A stretch of 64,000 bases of DNA, from the NCBI RefSeq assembly GCF_000382245.1, contig NZ_KB907875.1:37766-101765 (forward strand), written 5' to 3'. This DNA is from Kushneria aurantia DSM 21353 (GTDB taxonomy: Bacteria; Pseudomonadota; Gammaproteobacteria; Pseudomonadales; Halomonadaceae). Shown piece by piece: positions 9,886-19,827 of the stretch; position 1 is the stretch's first letter; each line of letters begins with the position of its first letter. Below the pieces are notes generated by a model, which did not search any database, was not told the DNA's origin, and worked only from the letters and a program-made list of their open reading frames with translations. The position numbers were made by a program, and so were the translations under genes.

Positions 9886-11346
9886 ATGTCTGAAACGACT
9901 TATGATGTTCTTATCGTAGGGGGCGGTGTATCCGGTACTGCCCTGCTCCATGAACTGGCCCGCTACACCGATCTGAACGCCATCGGTCTGGTCGAGAAGT
10001 ATGACAGGGTGGCCATCGTCAACTCCCATGGCCGCAATAACAGTCAGACCATCCACTGCGGCGACATCGAGACCAACTACAGCCTCGACAAGGCGCGCAC
10101 CACCAAGCGCACCGCCGGCATGGTGATCAACTTCGGCACCAAGCTGCCGGCCGAGGAGCGCGACCGCATCATCTACCGCTACCCCAAGATGGTGCTCGGC
10201 GTCGGTCAGAAGCAGTGCGATTTCCTGCGCCAGCGCTATGAATCCTTCCGGGAGCTCTTCCCGAAGATGCGCCTGATGGAGCGCGACGATATCGCCGAGC
10301 AGGAGCCGAAGGTGGTCGAGGGGCGCGACCCCAACGAGCCGATTCTGGCGCTGGGCTCCTCCGATGAGTACACCGCGGTCGACTACACCACCCTGTCGGA
10401 AGCCTTCGTCAAGTGCGCCGAGGAAGACGCCGCAAAGAAAGGCATGGCCTGCGACATGCACCTCTCGACGCCGGTTCACGGGATCGAGAAGAAGGACGAT
10501 CTGTTTCACATCACCACCCCCAACAAGGGCACGCTCAAGGCACGCTACGTGGTCGTTGCGGCCGGCGGCCACTCGCTGCTGTTCGCTCACCAGATGGGTT
10601 ACGGGCTCGACAAGTCCTGCCTGCCGATGGCCGGCTCCTTCTACTTCACGCCGAAGGTGCTCAACGGCAAGGTCTACACCATCCAGAACGAGAATCTTCC
10701 CTTTGCTGCGGTCCACGGCGACCCCGACGTGCTGGTCGAAAACAAGACCCGCTTCGGCCCCACGGCGCTGATGCTGCCGCTGCTGGAGCGTTACAACAGC
10801 AAGACCTTCACCGAGTTTCTGCGCGTCTTTCGCTTCGACTCGAGCGTCGCGAAGGTCTTCTGGGATCTGCTCAAGGTGCGCGACATTCGCAACTACGTGT
10901 TCAAGAACTTCCTCTACGAAGTGCCGGTGCTGCGCGAAAAGCTCTTTTATCAGAGCATCAGGACCATCGTACCGAGCCTGCGCGCCGAGCAGGTGGCGTT
11001 CGCCAAGGGGTTTGGCGGCGTCCGCCCGCAGTTGATCGACAAGACGGCCAGAAAACTGATGATGGGCGAAGCCAAGATCGACCCGGGCACCGGAATCGTC
11101 TTCAACATGACGCCCTCGCCCGGCGGCACCAGCTGTCTGGGCAACGCCGAAAAGGACATGTATCTGGCCCAGCAGTATCTCGGCTTCAACATCGACAAGG
11201 AGGCCTTCGAACGTGACCTGCTGATGGGCGAAGTCGAGCTTCGCAGTCTTGATCAGGACCCGCAGATGGCGCCGGAAAAGTCCTCGCACGGTGAGAACCT
11301 CGACGAGGAGAAGCGCAAGGAAGCGCAGCAGGATGGTGCCGACTAG
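9886..11346 (+). CDS. mqo: FAD-dependent malate:quinone oxidoreductase, Helicobacter-type
   Basis: 486 aa flavoprotein. The N-terminal FAD-binding block is VLIVGGGVSGTALLHELARY. The segment NNSQTIHCGDIETNYSLDKA resembles the ANSQTIH-D-G-SIETNYT block I recall from H. pylori Mqo. The C-terminal GTGIVFNMTPSPGGTSCLGN also fits. It would oxidise malate to oxaloacetate and pass electrons to quinone at the inner membrane face. It is monocistronic, with its own terminator. A second, E. coli-type Mqo lies at 57184-58938. A related 2-hydroxyacid cannot be excluded as substrate. Confidence 0.8.
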   Translation: MSETTYDVLIVGGGVSGTALLHELARYTDLNAIGLVEKYDRVAIVNSHGRNNSQTIHCGDIETNYSLDKARTTKRTAGMVINFGTKLPAEERDRIIYRYPKMVLGVGQKQCDFLRQRYESFRELFPKMRLMERDDIAEQEPKVVEGRDPNEPILALGSSDEYTAVDYTTLSEAFVKCAEEDAAKKGMACDMHLSTPVHGIEKKDDLFHITTPNKGTLKARYVVVAAGGHSLLFAHQMGYGLDKSCLPMAGSFYFTPKVLNGKVYTIQNENLPFAAVHGDPDVLVENKTRFGPTALMLPLLERYNSKTFTEFLRVFRFDSSVAKVFWDLLKVRDIRNYVFKNFLYEVPVLREKLFYQSIRTIVPSLRAEQVAFAKGFGGVRPQLIDKTARKLMMGEAKIDPGTGIVFNMTPSPGGTSCLGNAEKDMYLAQQYLGFNIDKEAFERDLLMGEVELRSLDQDPQMAPEKSSHGENLDEEKRKEAQQDGAD

Positions 11347-11373
11347 TCCCGCACGACCGCACTGAAAAACCAG

Positions 11374-11405
11374 AAGGCCCGCCCCTGCAAGGGGCGGGCC
11401 TTTTT
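11374..11405 (+). terminator. Rho-independent terminator after mqo
   Basis: A perfect 12-bp stem AAGGCCCGCCCC / GGGGCGGGCCTT with loop TGCAA is followed by a T-run. It separates the convergent mqo and dsbB genes. Confidence 0.9.
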
Positions 11406-11438
11406 GATACTGGCCGGCGGTACACGCTGACTACGGCT

Positions 11439-11960
11439 TTAACGGCGTCGAGCGCCGCGCCGCCAGGAGGTTACGATCAACGCGAGCGTCATCAACGACA
11501 ACACCACGAAGCCCACCAGCGTCCAACCCGGCAGCGAAATGCCCAACCAGCTGGCATCGATCTCGGCGCACTCCCCGGAACCCGACAGTACCGTCGCCAA
11601 CACCTGCTGAAGCGGCAGCGCCTCGAGCATGTAGTCAAGCCCCGGGCCGCAGCTGGGCACCTGATCCGCCGGCAGCCCCTGCAACCACAGATGGCGGCCG
11701 GCAATAAAAGCACCCACTACCGACCCCGCCAGCGCCAGCACGCCATAGACAACACCGCCGACACCCTTCGGATTGTGCAGTGCGCCCACTATCAGCGGCA
11801 CCAGCGCGGCCAGCACCGCCACGCGCTGAAAGATACAGAGCGGACAGGGGGCCAGATCGAAGGCGTATTGCAGAAAAAGCGCAAACGCCAGCATAAAAAC
11901 GCAAAAGGCCGATCCGATGATGCACCAGCCCCGTGCGGATAGATTTGAAAATGACGACAT
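11439..11960 (-). CDS. dsbB: Disulfide bond formation protein DsbB
   Basis: 173 aa inner-membrane quinone reductase that re-oxidises DsbA. It has four membrane helices and both redox pairs: Cys39-Cys42 (CPLCIFQR) in the first periplasmic loop, and Cys104 (VPSCGPGLDYML) with Cys131 (SGECAEID) in the second. Length and cysteine spacing match E. coli DsbB. It lies 30 bp past gshA on the same strand and may be read through from it, which would put thiol-redox genes together. No dsbA is in the window. Confidence 0.95.
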   Translation of the reverse strand: MSSFSNLSARGWCIIGSAFCVFMLAFALFLQYAFDLAPCPLCIFQRVAVLAALVPLIVGALHNPKGVGGVVYGVLALAGSVVGAFIAGRHLWLQGLPADQVPSCGPGLDYMLEALPLQQVLATVLSGSGECAEIDASWLGISLPGWTLVGFVVLSLMTLALIVTSWRRGARRR

Positions 11961-11990
11961 GCCTGCTTTCCTTGACGCCTGGTGACGCTC

Positions 11991-13598
11991 TCAAGCCGTT
12001 TCACTGACCTTCATGCGGCGCGCGTGTTCAAAATAGCGTGACAGGAAGGTGGCAAAATCGACATCGTCTGCCGCTTCGGTGTCACGTTGCTGCTGATGCG
12101 AGGTTTCCACCATCTCATCGAGCAACGCCCTGCGCGCCGGGTCCATCTCCGTTTCACGGAACCAGCGCGCGTGCTCATTGGCGCGGGCCAGCGACCAGTC
12201 CACGAAATCGCTGCCGGACGCCTTCATCTCACGATACATCTGACCTGCCGGCGTCAGTTCGGGATCATCGATCAGCGGCCGCAGTGCTTCCAGCGCGTCG
12301 CAGTGCGAAGACGTTTCGAGCCCGCTGTCCATCAGCTCGGCCACCGGCTCGAGACTGTCGAAGAGCTCACGCAGCCTGTCGGATAGCAGCGTCGTACCCT
12401 CTTCGCTCTCCAGTCGCAGCGCCGGGTCGCGCCCCTGGCGCACTACCCGCGCTCGATTGTCATCGAGACGATCACACTCGTCGTCGGGAATCCAGGGACT
12501 GGACGACAGCAGGCACCAGACCAGAAAGGTATCGAGGAAATGGATCTGCGTTTCGTCGATGCCCAACGGCTTGCGCGGGTCGAGATCGAGACAGCGGACT
12601 TCAATGTACTCGACGCCACGCGCCTCCATCGCCTGGGTGGGGGTCTCGTCGTGGCAGGCCACACGCTTGGGGCGAATGTCGCTGTAGTATTCGTTTTCGA
12701 TCTGCAGCATGTTGGCGTTGAGCTGCCGCCAGCGGCCGTCAACCTCGACACCGATGCGCTCATAGCCCGGCCAGGGCGTCACGATGGCATGGCGCAGGGT
12801 GCCGATATAGTTCTCCAGCGAGTTGAAACAGATCCGCAGCTGCGACTGCACGCGGTTCTGATAGCCCAGATCGCTCATGCGCAGCGTGGCGGCACAGGGC
12901 GACAGCAGCGTGCGCTCGCCGTGGGCGTCGAGGCCGGCATCGCGACCCTCGAGAAAGCTGCGGTCAAGGCCGGGCGAGGCACCAAACAGATACATCAGCA
13001 CCCAGCTGTGGCGACGAAAATTGCGGATCAGCTCGAACCAGCTACGCGAGCGAAAAGCCTGCGGCGACACCGCCTGCTGGCCATCGATCTCCTGCAGATA
13101 GCGCCACATCTCGTCGGGCAGAGAAAAATTGTAGTGAATGCCGGCAATCGACTGCATGATGCGCCCATAGCGCACGTCGAGCCCGTGACGATAGACACGC
13201 TTCATGGTGCCGACATTGGAGCTGCCGTAGTCGGCGATCGGTACGCTGTCGTTGCCATCGAGCCGGGCGGGCATGCTGGCCGGCCAGATCAGCTCATCGC
13301 CGAGCTTCTGATAGCTGTAGCGGTGCAGGTCGGCAAGGAACTCGAGCGCATCCGCGGGGCGCGAGAACACCGGCGTGATGTACTCCAGCAGCGATTCGGA
13401 GTAGTCGGTGGTAATGTAGGGATGCGTCAGCTTGGAGCCCAGCGCATGGGGATGCGCCGTCGCCGCGATACGCCCGAAAGCGTCCACACGAAGACCTTCC
13501 TTTTCAATACCACGGCGAATGCGGGCAAACAGCCCTTCGCCGGCCGGCGCCTTCAATCCATTGATACGGCGTGTGAATTGCTCGGACAAGGTAAACAC
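11991..13598 (-). CDS. gshA: Glutamate-cysteine ligase
   Basis: 535 aa. It catalyses ATP-dependent gamma-glutamylcysteine formation, the first step of glutathione synthesis. It is the E. coli (proteobacterial) class: RRGIEKEGLRVDAFGRIAAT, the ALGSKLTHPYITTDYSESLL block, and HYNFSLPDEMW are all conserved. It is slightly longer than the 518-residue E. coli enzyme because of a C-terminal tail. It lies directly upstream of dsbB on the same strand. The first 159 bp upstream separate it from the tex stop. Confidence 0.95.
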   Translation of the reverse strand: MFTLSEQFTRRINGLKAPAGEGLFARIRRGIEKEGLRVDAFGRIAATAHPHALGSKLTHPYITTDYSESLLEYITPVFSRPADALEFLADLHRYSYQKLGDELIWPASMPARLDGNDSVPIADYGSSNVGTMKRVYRHGLDVRYGRIMQSIAGIHYNFSLPDEMWRYLQEIDGQQAVSPQAFRSRSWFELIRNFRRHSWVLMYLFGASPGLDRSFLEGRDAGLDAHGERTLLSPCAATLRMSDLGYQNRVQSQLRICFNSLENYIGTLRHAIVTPWPGYERIGVEVDGRWRQLNANMLQIENEYYSDIRPKRVACHDETPTQAMEARGVEYIEVRCLDLDPRKPLGIDETQIHFLDTFLVWCLLSSSPWIPDDECDRLDDNRARVVRQGRDPALRLESEEGTTLLSDRLRELFDSLEPVAELMDSGLETSSHCDALEALRPLIDDPELTPAGQMYREMKASGSDFVDWSLARANEHARWFRETEMDPARRALLDEMVETSHQQQRDTEAADDVDFATFLSRYFEHARRMKVSETA

Positions 13599-13757
13599 CT
13601 ATTCTTTCGGGAGCGACAGCCGACGGGGGAATCCGGGGCATCTTGCCCGGTCAACCTGGCGACCGGCTCCGTCACGGTTTGCGTCGCAGATGGCCGCGCC
13701 CGACCATCAGAACCTGCTGGTGCATTATGAAACGGTGCGAAGAAGTTCGCCAGCAAC

Positions 13758-16151
13758 TCAATGGCGCTGCTTCGAACCGGCCCCCGCCTTCAAAAGCGCG
13801 GCACCCAGCGAGCCGACCTCTGATTCCGGCTCGCGACGCTTGCCACCGCCCTTTTTGTGACCATCGTCCTTTTGGCCTTTCTGCTTGCGGTTTTCCCCCT
13901 CTCGTCGCGAGCGGCGAGCGTCGCTGGCCGTCCCGCCCTCTTCACCCGGCGTCGGCGGCGTGTCGTCCAGTCGCATCGACAGGCCAATGCGATTACGCGC
14001 CTGATCCACGCTCATCACCTTGACCCGCACGATATCGCCTGCCCGGACCACCGAGCGCGGATCATCGACAAACTGATGCGACAGCGCCGAAATATGCACC
14101 AGGCCGTCCTGGTGAACGCCCACATCGACGAAGGCGCCGAAGTGGGTCACATTGGTGATCACGCCCTCGAGAATCATGCCGGGAGCCAGGTCGCTGACCT
14201 TTTCGACCCCCTCCTCGAAGCGGGCGGCGCGGAACTCGGGGCGTGGATCGCGGCCGGGTTTTTGCAGCTCCTTGAAAATATCGCTGACCGTTGGCAGGCC
14301 AAAGCGCTCATCGACGAAGTCGCCGGCATTCAGGCCGTGCAGAAAGGCACCATCGCCGATCAGATCGCCGAGCGCACGATGGTGTCTTTCGGCAATGCGC
14401 TCGACCAGCGGATAGGCCTCGGGGTGTACCGCCGAAGCGTCCAGCGGATTGTCGCCGCCGGTAATGCGCAGGAAACCGGCGCACTGCTCGAAGGTTTTGG
14501 GCCCCAGCCGCGCCACCTCGAGCATCTGGCGGCGATTGGCAAAGGCGCCGTGGCTGTCGCGCCAGGCGACGATGTTATCGGCGAGCCCCGCGCTGAGCCC
14601 CGAAATACGGGTCAGCAGCGCACTGGAGGCGGTATTGAGGTCGACCCCCACGGCGTTGACGCAGTCTTCGACCACCGCATCCAGCGAGCGCGCCAGCCTG
14701 AGCTGCGAGACATCGTGCTGATACTGCCCCACGCCGATCGATTTGGGTTCGATCTTGACCAGCTCGGCAAGCGGGTCCTGCAGGCGGCGGGCAATGGAGA
14801 CCGCACCGCGAATGGTGACATCCAGCGCCGGCAGCTCACGGGCGGCGGCCTCCGAGGCGGAGTACACCGACGCCCCCGCCTCGCTGACCGTCACCCGCAC
14901 CAGGGCGGGATCGCCAATACGCTCGAGCAGCTCGGCGGCCAGCCGGTCGGTTTCGCGGCTGGCGGTGCCGTTGCCGATCGCCACCAGCCCCACGCCGTGG
15001 CGTCGGCACAGTTCGGCAAGGGTATCGAGCGCCTCGCGCCAGCGTTTGGCCGGCGCATGCGGGTAGATGGTGGTGTGATCGACCACCCGACCGGTGGCAT
15101 CGACCACCGCCACCTTGACGCCGGTGCGCAGCCCCGGGTCGAGCCCCAGAGTGGCGCGCGCGCCCGCCGGCGCCGCCAGCAGCAGGTCGCGCAAATTGGC
15201 GGCAAAGACGCCGATAGCGGTCTCCTCGGCCTGCTCGCGCAGTTGGCCGAACAGATCGCTCTCCAGGTGGGTGTAGAGCTTGACCCGCCAGCTCCAGCGC
15301 ACCACCTCACGCAGCCAGCGATCCGCCGCTCGGCCACGGTCACTGATCCCCATATGCCGGGCGATCATCACTTCGCAGGGATGAATCGCCGCGTCCTCTT
15401 CGTCGGGCAGCTTCAGCGCCAGCCCCAGCACACCTTCCTGGCGGCCGCGAAACATCGCCAGCGCCCGGTGCGAGGGGGTTTTCGCCAGCTTCTCGCGGTG
15501 GTCGAAGTAGTCAGCGAAGCGCGCCCCGTCACTTTCGTGGCCGGCCAGCACGGTAGAGACCAGCTCGGCCTCCTGCCACAGCCGCTCGCGCAGCGCCGTC
15601 ACCAGCTCCGGCGTCTCGGCGAAGCGCTCCATCAGAATCTGTTTGGCGCCGTCCAGCGCCGCCTTCGTATCGGCGACACTTTTTTCGCTATCCACATAGC
15701 CCGCCGCGGTCGTCTCCGGGTCGAGAGCGGGATCGCTCAGCAGCGCATCAGCCAGCGGCTCCAGCCCCGCCTCACGGGCGATCTGCGCCTTGGTGCGACG
15801 CTTCTTGCGCCACGGCAGGTAGAGATCCTCGAGCGCCTGTTTGGTCTCGGCAGCCTCGATCTTCGCCTTCAGGGTCGCATCCAGCCCACCCTGCTCGTCG
15901 ATCGAGGCCATCACCGTGGCACGGCGTTCATCGAGCTCGCGCAGGTAGTGCAGGCGGCTCTCCAGCTGGCGCAGCTGACCGTCATCGAGCCCACCGGTGG
16001 CCTCCTTGCGGTAGCGCGAGATAAAGGGAACGGTGGCGCCGTCGTCGAGCATCGCCACCGTCGCCGCAACCTGGTCGGTACTCACGGTGCTGCCGGCCTG
16101 AGTGGAGAGCTCAGCGGCAAGACGTGCCGCAATCGAAGATGTAAGCGTCAT
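13758..16151 (-). CDS. tex: Tex-family RNA-binding transcription accessory protein
   Basis: 797 aa. Domain order: Tex N-terminal helices ([18 protein letters not shown], about 35-52), a YqgF-type RNase H fold ([17 protein letters not shown]), helix-hairpin-helix repeats ([15 protein letters not shown]), and an S1 RNA-binding domain ([20 protein letters not shown]). A low-complexity basic tail ([18 protein letters not shown]) completes it. I chose the ATG at 16151 because the family starts here. The frame extends 52 codons further upstream without similarity. Tex proteins act on stalled transcription complexes. The Lys/Gly-rich tail is longer than in E. coli YhgF. Confidence 0.92.
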   Translation of the reverse strand: MTLTSSIAARLAAELSTQAGSTVSTDQVAATVAMLDDGATVPFISRYRKEATGGLDDGQLRQLESRLHYLRELDERRATVMASIDEQGGLDATLKAKIEAAETKQALEDLYLPWRKKRRTKAQIAREAGLEPLADALLSDPALDPETTAAGYVDSEKSVADTKAALDGAKQILMERFAETPELVTALRERLWQEAELVSTVLAGHESDGARFADYFDHREKLAKTPSHRALAMFRGRQEGVLGLALKLPDEEDAAIHPCEVMIARHMGISDRGRAADRWLREVVRWSWRVKLYTHLESDLFGQLREQAEETAIGVFAANLRDLLLAAPAGARATLGLDPGLRTGVKVAVVDATGRVVDHTTIYPHAPAKRWREALDTLAELCRRHGVGLVAIGNGTASRETDRLAAELLERIGDPALVRVTVSEAGASVYSASEAAARELPALDVTIRGAVSIARRLQDPLAELVKIEPKSIGVGQYQHDVSQLRLARSLDAVVEDCVNAVGVDLNTASSALLTRISGLSAGLADNIVAWRDSHGAFANRRQMLEVARLGPKTFEQCAGFLRITGGDNPLDASAVHPEAYPLVERIAERHHRALGDLIGDGAFLHGLNAGDFVDERFGLPTVSDIFKELQKPGRDPRPEFRAARFEEGVEKVSDLAPGMILEGVITNVTHFGAFVDVGVHQDGLVHISALSHQFVDDPRSVVRAGDIVRVKVMSVDQARNRIGLSMRLDDTPPTPGEEGGTASDARRSRREGENRKQKGQKDDGHKKGGGKRREPESEVGSLGAALLKAGAGSKQRH

Positions 16152-16209
16152 GCAACCCTGTCCATGGCCCAAAAGTGGCGCCAGGGTACCACAGTGCGGG
16201 ACTGAACAT

Positions 16210-16502
16210 CTAAAGCATGTGGCGGGCGGGCTCCATACGCTGGTGCAGAATACGAATAATCGCGATGCCGTATGCTGTTGGGCGAAAATAGAGACTGTGC
16301 TGCTCAATCCTCCACTGCCGGTAACCAGGGCAAATCGTGGCGCAGTCGCGCGCTTCGAGAGGTGTTCGAGCCAGCCGGCTACAGGCCGCTTCTATCCGAT
16401 CGATGTAGTGTAAGGCCTGCGCCAACCCCCATTCGCTGAGGCTGTAGTGAAAATCTCATCCAGATCACGCTGCGCTTCCGGAGTGAGCCGGTATTCAGCC
16501 AT
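16210..16502 (-). pseudogene. parE: ParE-type toxin with a single-base frameshift
   Basis: Read in one frame from ATG 16502 the product starts as a normal ParE (MAEYRLTPEAQRDLDEIF) but runs into a stop after 36 residues. Adding one base at the A-run 16450-16453 (a T-run on the coding strand) restores [20 protein letters not shown] and then [16 protein letters not shown] and [13 protein letters not shown], a full-length ParE of about 97 residues. The start overlaps the parD stop by 8 bp. A real loss of toxin, a sequencing indel at TTTT or recoding are all possible. Intact ParE poisons gyrase. Confidence 0.8.
16450..16453 (-). other. Frameshift position in parE
   Basis: The coding-strand run TTTT sits at codons for Ile-Phe. 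Five Ts would keep the ParE reading frame intact through to the stop at 16210. Confidence 0.7.
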
Positions 16503-16740
16503 GCTGTTCGATCTGGCGCTGTTTAAAAGCCGCAAAATCGAACGACTCCGGCTCGCCGCTCTGTTCACCCTCGTAAAGGGCAAGGCGGAGAGCTTCGCGT
16601 CTGGCGTCGTGCTCCTGCTCGTGTCGAATAAGATCGCGGATCGCTTCGCTATCGTTGGTATAGCGCCCCGTTTCGATCTGCGCCGTAATCCAGGCATCCT
16701 GCTGCTCTGTAAGCGTAATGGTCTTGCGTATCGTTGCCAT
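16495..16740 (-). CDS. parD: ParD-type antitoxin
   Basis: 81 aa antitoxin. It has an N-terminal ribbon-helix-helix (ATIRKTITLTEQQDAWITAQ, then GRYTNDSEAIRDLIR) that dimerises and binds its own operator, and an acidic C-terminal arm (GEPESFDFAAFKQRQIE) that neutralises ParE. Two ATGs are adjacent. The second (16740) is 7 nt from AGAGGG and matches the family. The frame continues upstream for 56 codons with no similarity. Promoter-side palindrome at 16758-16780 is probably its operator. The antitoxin is intact although the toxin frame is broken. Confidence 0.88.
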   Translation of the reverse strand: MATIRKTITLTEQQDAWITAQIETGRYTNDSEAIRDLIRHEQEHDARREALRLALYEGEQSGEPESFDFAAFKQRQIEQHG

Positions 16741-16757
16741 CATCTCGCCCTCTTTGA

Positions 16758-16780
16758 CATCAATCTTCATACTATTGATG
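16758..16780. promoter_or_regulatory. Candidate ParD operator
   Basis: Perfect 7-bp inverted repeat CATCAAT / ATTGATG with a 9-bp spacer, 18 bp upstream of the parD start. The position and symmetry fit autoregulation by a ribbon-helix-helix antitoxin dimer. Confidence 0.55.
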
Positions 16781-16909
16781 CAAAATCTTTCGCGCAACCG
16801 ACTGTAGAAAGTGCTCCCGGGGGCTTTCACCCCACGGGCATCCGGCCAGCACCACCTGTGCCGGAACAGTGCCGGGTATAACGCTGCGCGCCATGCCTGG
16901 CGCACCATG

Positions 16910-16940
16910 AAAAAGGCGGCGCCTCCGGGGGCGCCGCCTT
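16910..16940 (-). terminator. Rho-independent terminator of pckA
   Basis: Minus-strand stem GGCGGCGCC / GGCGCCGCC with a short loop is followed by TTTTTC, 20 bp past the pckA stop. Confidence 0.88.
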
Positions 16941-16960
16941 GCGCTCAGGTGAGCGAGCGT

Positions 16961-18532
16961 TCAGAGCGGGCTCGGCCCGGCCCTGGTAATGGCGCTGTCG
17001 ACACCTTCGAAACGCTCGAAATTGTCAACGAACTTTTTGATCAGCGACTGCGCCTGCGCCTGCCAGGCCTGCTCGTCGCCCCATGCCTTGCGCGGATCGA
17101 GCAGTTGCGACTCGACGCCGTCAACGGCGGTCGGCACGGTGAGATTGAGCCCGGCAATGGTGGTGGTCTCCACGCCCTTGAGGGCACCGCTCTGAATGGC
17201 GCGAATGACCGCCCGAGTGGTGGAAAGACTGAAGCGCTCGCCGCCTTCGCCGCTGGTGCCACCGGTCCAGCCGGTATTGACCAGATAGACGCGCGCCCCG
17301 AAAGCCTCGACGCGCTTGATCAGCAGATCGGCATACTCCCGCGCCGGACGCGGAAAGAAAGGCGCCCCGAAGCAGGTCGAAAAGGTCGCCTCCAGCGCGC
17401 TGCTGCCGCCCATTTCGGTCGATCCCACCCGCGCGGTGTAGCCGGAAAGAAAGTGATAGGCCGCCGCCTCGTTGGAGAGGATCGACACCGGCGGCAGCAC
17501 ACCGCTCATATCGCAGGTCAAAAAGATGATCGAGGCGGGTTCGCCGGCGCGGTTGTCCTCGACACGCCGCTCGACATGCTCCAGTGGATAGGCGGCACGA
17601 CCGTTCTGAGTCAGGCTGTCATCGTCATAGCGCGGCTGATGCTGCTCATCGAGCACCACGTTTTCCAGCACGGTGGGAAAACGGATGGCGCGGTAGATGA
17701 TCGGCTCGTTCCTTTCGGTAAGATCGATGGTCTTGGCATAGCAGCCACCCTCGAAATTGAATACCGTGCCCTCGCCCCAGCCGTGTTCGTCATCGCCGAT
17801 CAGATAACGTTCAGGGTCGGCGGAAAGCGTGGTCTTGCCGGTCCCGGAGAGGCCGAAAAAGAGCGAGGTCTCACCGTTTTCACCGACGTTGGCGCTGCAG
17901 TGCATGGGCAGCACGTCCTTCTCCGGCAGCAGAAAGTTCTGCACCGTGAACATCGCCTTTTTCATCTCACCGGCATAGTGCATACCGGCGATCAGCACCC
18001 GGCGGCGCGCAAAGTTGATGATCACGCAGCCGTCCGATGCGGTGTGATCGCGCTGTGGCTCACAGACAAACCCGGGCGCGCTGAGAATCTGCCACTCACG
18101 CTTGTCGCGCGGATTGAACTGCTCGGGCCGCACGAAGAGATTACGCGCAAAAAGGCCGTGCCAGGCATACTGGGTAGTGACCCGAATGGGCAGGTAGTGC
18201 TCCGGGTCGGCACCGACGTGCAGCTCGGACTCGAAGGCCTGCTTGTCGGCCAGATAGTCCTCAATACGCTCCCACAGCGCATCGAAATGACCGGTGTCGA
18301 AAGGAAGGTTGATGCTGCCCCAGTCGATCTCGTCGCTGGTGGAAGGCTCATCGACGATGAAGCGATCGCGCGGCGAACGGCCGGTACGTTTGCCGGTCTC
18401 GGCGACCAACGCACCGTTATCGGCCAGCCGCGCCTCGCCGCGATTGATGGCGTGTTCGATCAGTTCGGCAGCGCAGGCGTTGCGCACCGGACCGTCATCG
18501 GCGTTCTGCGAACGCGTCGTTTTGGTCGTCAT
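16961..18532 (-). CDS. pckA: Phosphoenolpyruvate carboxykinase (ATP)
   Basis: 523 aa gluconeogenic enzyme converting oxaloacetate and ATP to PEP and CO2. Motifs: the P-loop [14 protein letters not shown], the metal/substrate loop [31 protein letters not shown], and [15 protein letters not shown] near the C-terminus. I chose ATG 18532 ([10 protein letters not shown]). A GTG at 18595 would add 21 residues not seen in the family, though the Shine-Dalgarno signal at 18532 is weak. It is monocistronic, with a terminator. It draws on oxaloacetate such as that made by the malate:quinone oxidoreductases. Confidence 0.95.
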   Translation of the reverse strand: MTTKTTRSQNADDGPVRNACAAELIEHAINRGEARLADNGALVAETGKRTGRSPRDRFIVDEPSTSDEIDWGSINLPFDTGHFDALWERIEDYLADKQAFESELHVGADPEHYLPIRVTTQYAWHGLFARNLFVRPEQFNPRDKREWQILSAPGFVCEPQRDHTASDGCVIINFARRRVLIAGMHYAGEMKKAMFTVQNFLLPEKDVLPMHCSANVGENGETSLFFGLSGTGKTTLSADPERYLIGDDEHGWGEGTVFNFEGGCYAKTIDLTERNEPIIYRAIRFPTVLENVVLDEQHQPRYDDDSLTQNGRAAYPLEHVERRVEDNRAGEPASIIFLTCDMSGVLPPVSILSNEAAAYHFLSGYTARVGSTEMGGSSALEATFSTCFGAPFFPRPAREYADLLIKRVEAFGARVYLVNTGWTGGTSGEGGERFSLSTTRAVIRAIQSGALKGVETTTIAGLNLTVPTAVDGVESQLLDPRKAWGDEQAWQAQAQSLIKKFVDNFERFEGVDSAITRAGPSPL

Positions 18533-18858
18533 AAAATGTCTCGGGCTGTGCCCTTTTCTCTCTCGTTGAGCCTTGAGGCCGTTGTTATCCGTCACCGTGG
18601 TCGAGCGTCAACCGATAACCCGGCCATATCGCTCGCAACTGTCATAGCACCACTGTCATAGCACCACGGTCGGTTGCGTTCGGGCATGAAGGCACGCTCT
18701 GCTTCGCCATGCATTGGACCCAAGGCGCACCTCATGTAGTCCCGATGGAGTGTATTATTACAAAAACGGCCAGTGGGTAAAATGCACGGCCATCACGAGA
18801 CTGACATGGACCTGATGTAAAACGCACAGAAGCTGTCAAACCTCGGCCTGGCGCGCCT
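18533..18858. other. 326 bp intergenic region upstream of pckA
   Basis: No gene seen. It holds the pckA promoter region, including two perfect tandem copies of ACTGTCATAGCACC at 18638-18651 and 18652-18665. It also holds the 3' flank of hslO. Confidence 0.5.
18638..18665. repeat. Tandem 14-bp repeat upstream of pckA
   Basis: ACTGTCATAGCACC occurs twice head-to-tail, 106-133 bp upstream of the pckA start. It could be a regulator site pair or a neutral duplication. Confidence 0.6.
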
Positions 18859-19746
18859 TCAATGCAGCGTCGGCGGCGGCGAATCGGGCGACTCGATCAG
18901 GGTTTCGACCTCGGCCGCCGAGAAAGCGTAACGGGTATTGCAGAAATGGCAGGTTGCCGATAGCTCACCCTGCTCGGCAACCACGCTGCGCAGCTCATCG
19001 GCGCCAATCTGATGCAGGGCAGCGGCAAAACGCTCGCGCGTGCAGGTACAACCGAAACCGATGCTATCGGGCTCGAATACCCGCACCTGCTCCTCGTGGA
19101 AGAGACGTACCAGCAACTCCTGCGGCGCCAGCCCGAGCAACTCGTCATCCTTGAGGGTATCGGCCAGCATGCCGAGCCGCGGCCAGGCATCGGGGTCCTC
19201 GTTGCGTGTGTCCTCGGGCATCACCTGCAGCATCAGCCCGGCCGCTCGGCCGTCACCGGAGGCCAGCCAGAGCCGGCTGGGCAGCTGCTCGGAGCGCTCG
19301 AAATAACGCTCCAGACACCCCGCCAGATAATCCGCTTCCAGATCCACGACGCCCTGATAGCGCTGTCCTTCGCGCGGGTCGAGCGTCATCACGATATGAC
19401 CATCACCAACCAGATCGCGCAGCGATGCGCCCTCGGCAGGTAGCGCCTGCCCCTCATCGAAGCGCGCAATCGCGCGCAGCCGCTGGCCCCCCTCGGCATG
19501 GCCCGGGTTGGACTCCACCATCAGCAGATTGACCGGACCGCCGCCCTTGACCTCCAGCGTCATCGTACCGTCGAGCTTGACGGTTGCGGTAAGCAGTGAC
19601 ACCGCCGCCAGCATCTCGCCCAGCTGGCGGTTGACCACGTCCGGGTAGCCGTGACGCTCGATCACTTCGATAGTGGTGTCGTCTGCGCGGCTTATCTCAC
19701 CGCGCACGTTGGTGTGGTCAAAAAGAAAGCGCTGTATGTGATCCAT
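18859..19746 (-). CDS. hslO: Redox-regulated chaperone Hsp33
   Basis: 295 aa cytoplasmic holdase activated by oxidative unfolding. The C-terminal zinc switch is intact: CTCTRERF (CxC) and CHFCNTRY (CxxC), with spacing of about 30 residues as in E. coli. The N-terminal chaperone domain has [15 protein letters not shown] and [16 protein letters not shown] 19746 gives the family N-terminus [19 protein letters not shown]. It follows hslR by 81 bp on the same strand, the classical heat-shock pair, probably driven by the sigma-32 promoter at 20255-20282. Confidence 0.95.
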   Translation of the reverse strand: MDHIQRFLFDHTNVRGEISRADDTTIEVIERHGYPDVVNRQLGEMLAAVSLLTATVKLDGTMTLEVKGGGPVNLLMVESNPGHAEGGQRLRAIARFDEGQALPAEGASLRDLVGDGHIVMTLDPREGQRYQGVVDLEADYLAGCLERYFERSEQLPSRLWLASGDGRAAGLMLQVMPEDTRNEDPDAWPRLGMLADTLKDDELLGLAPQELLVRLFHEEQVRVFEPDSIGFGCTCTRERFAAALHQIGADELRSVVAEQGELSATCHFCNTRYAFSAAEVETLIESPDSPPPTLH

Positions 19747-19827
19747 GATACCGTTCGTCCCGTGCAGGACATGATGTGAAAAATGCGGGAATGATGGTGA
19801 CCTGCGGTCTGGTGCGGTGCGCAGCAA

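Noticed and set aside
13857..16205. Long plus-strand open frame opposite tex (782 codons)
   Set aside because: Composition is the antisense pattern of high-GC coding DNA; tex on the minus strand has full domain support.
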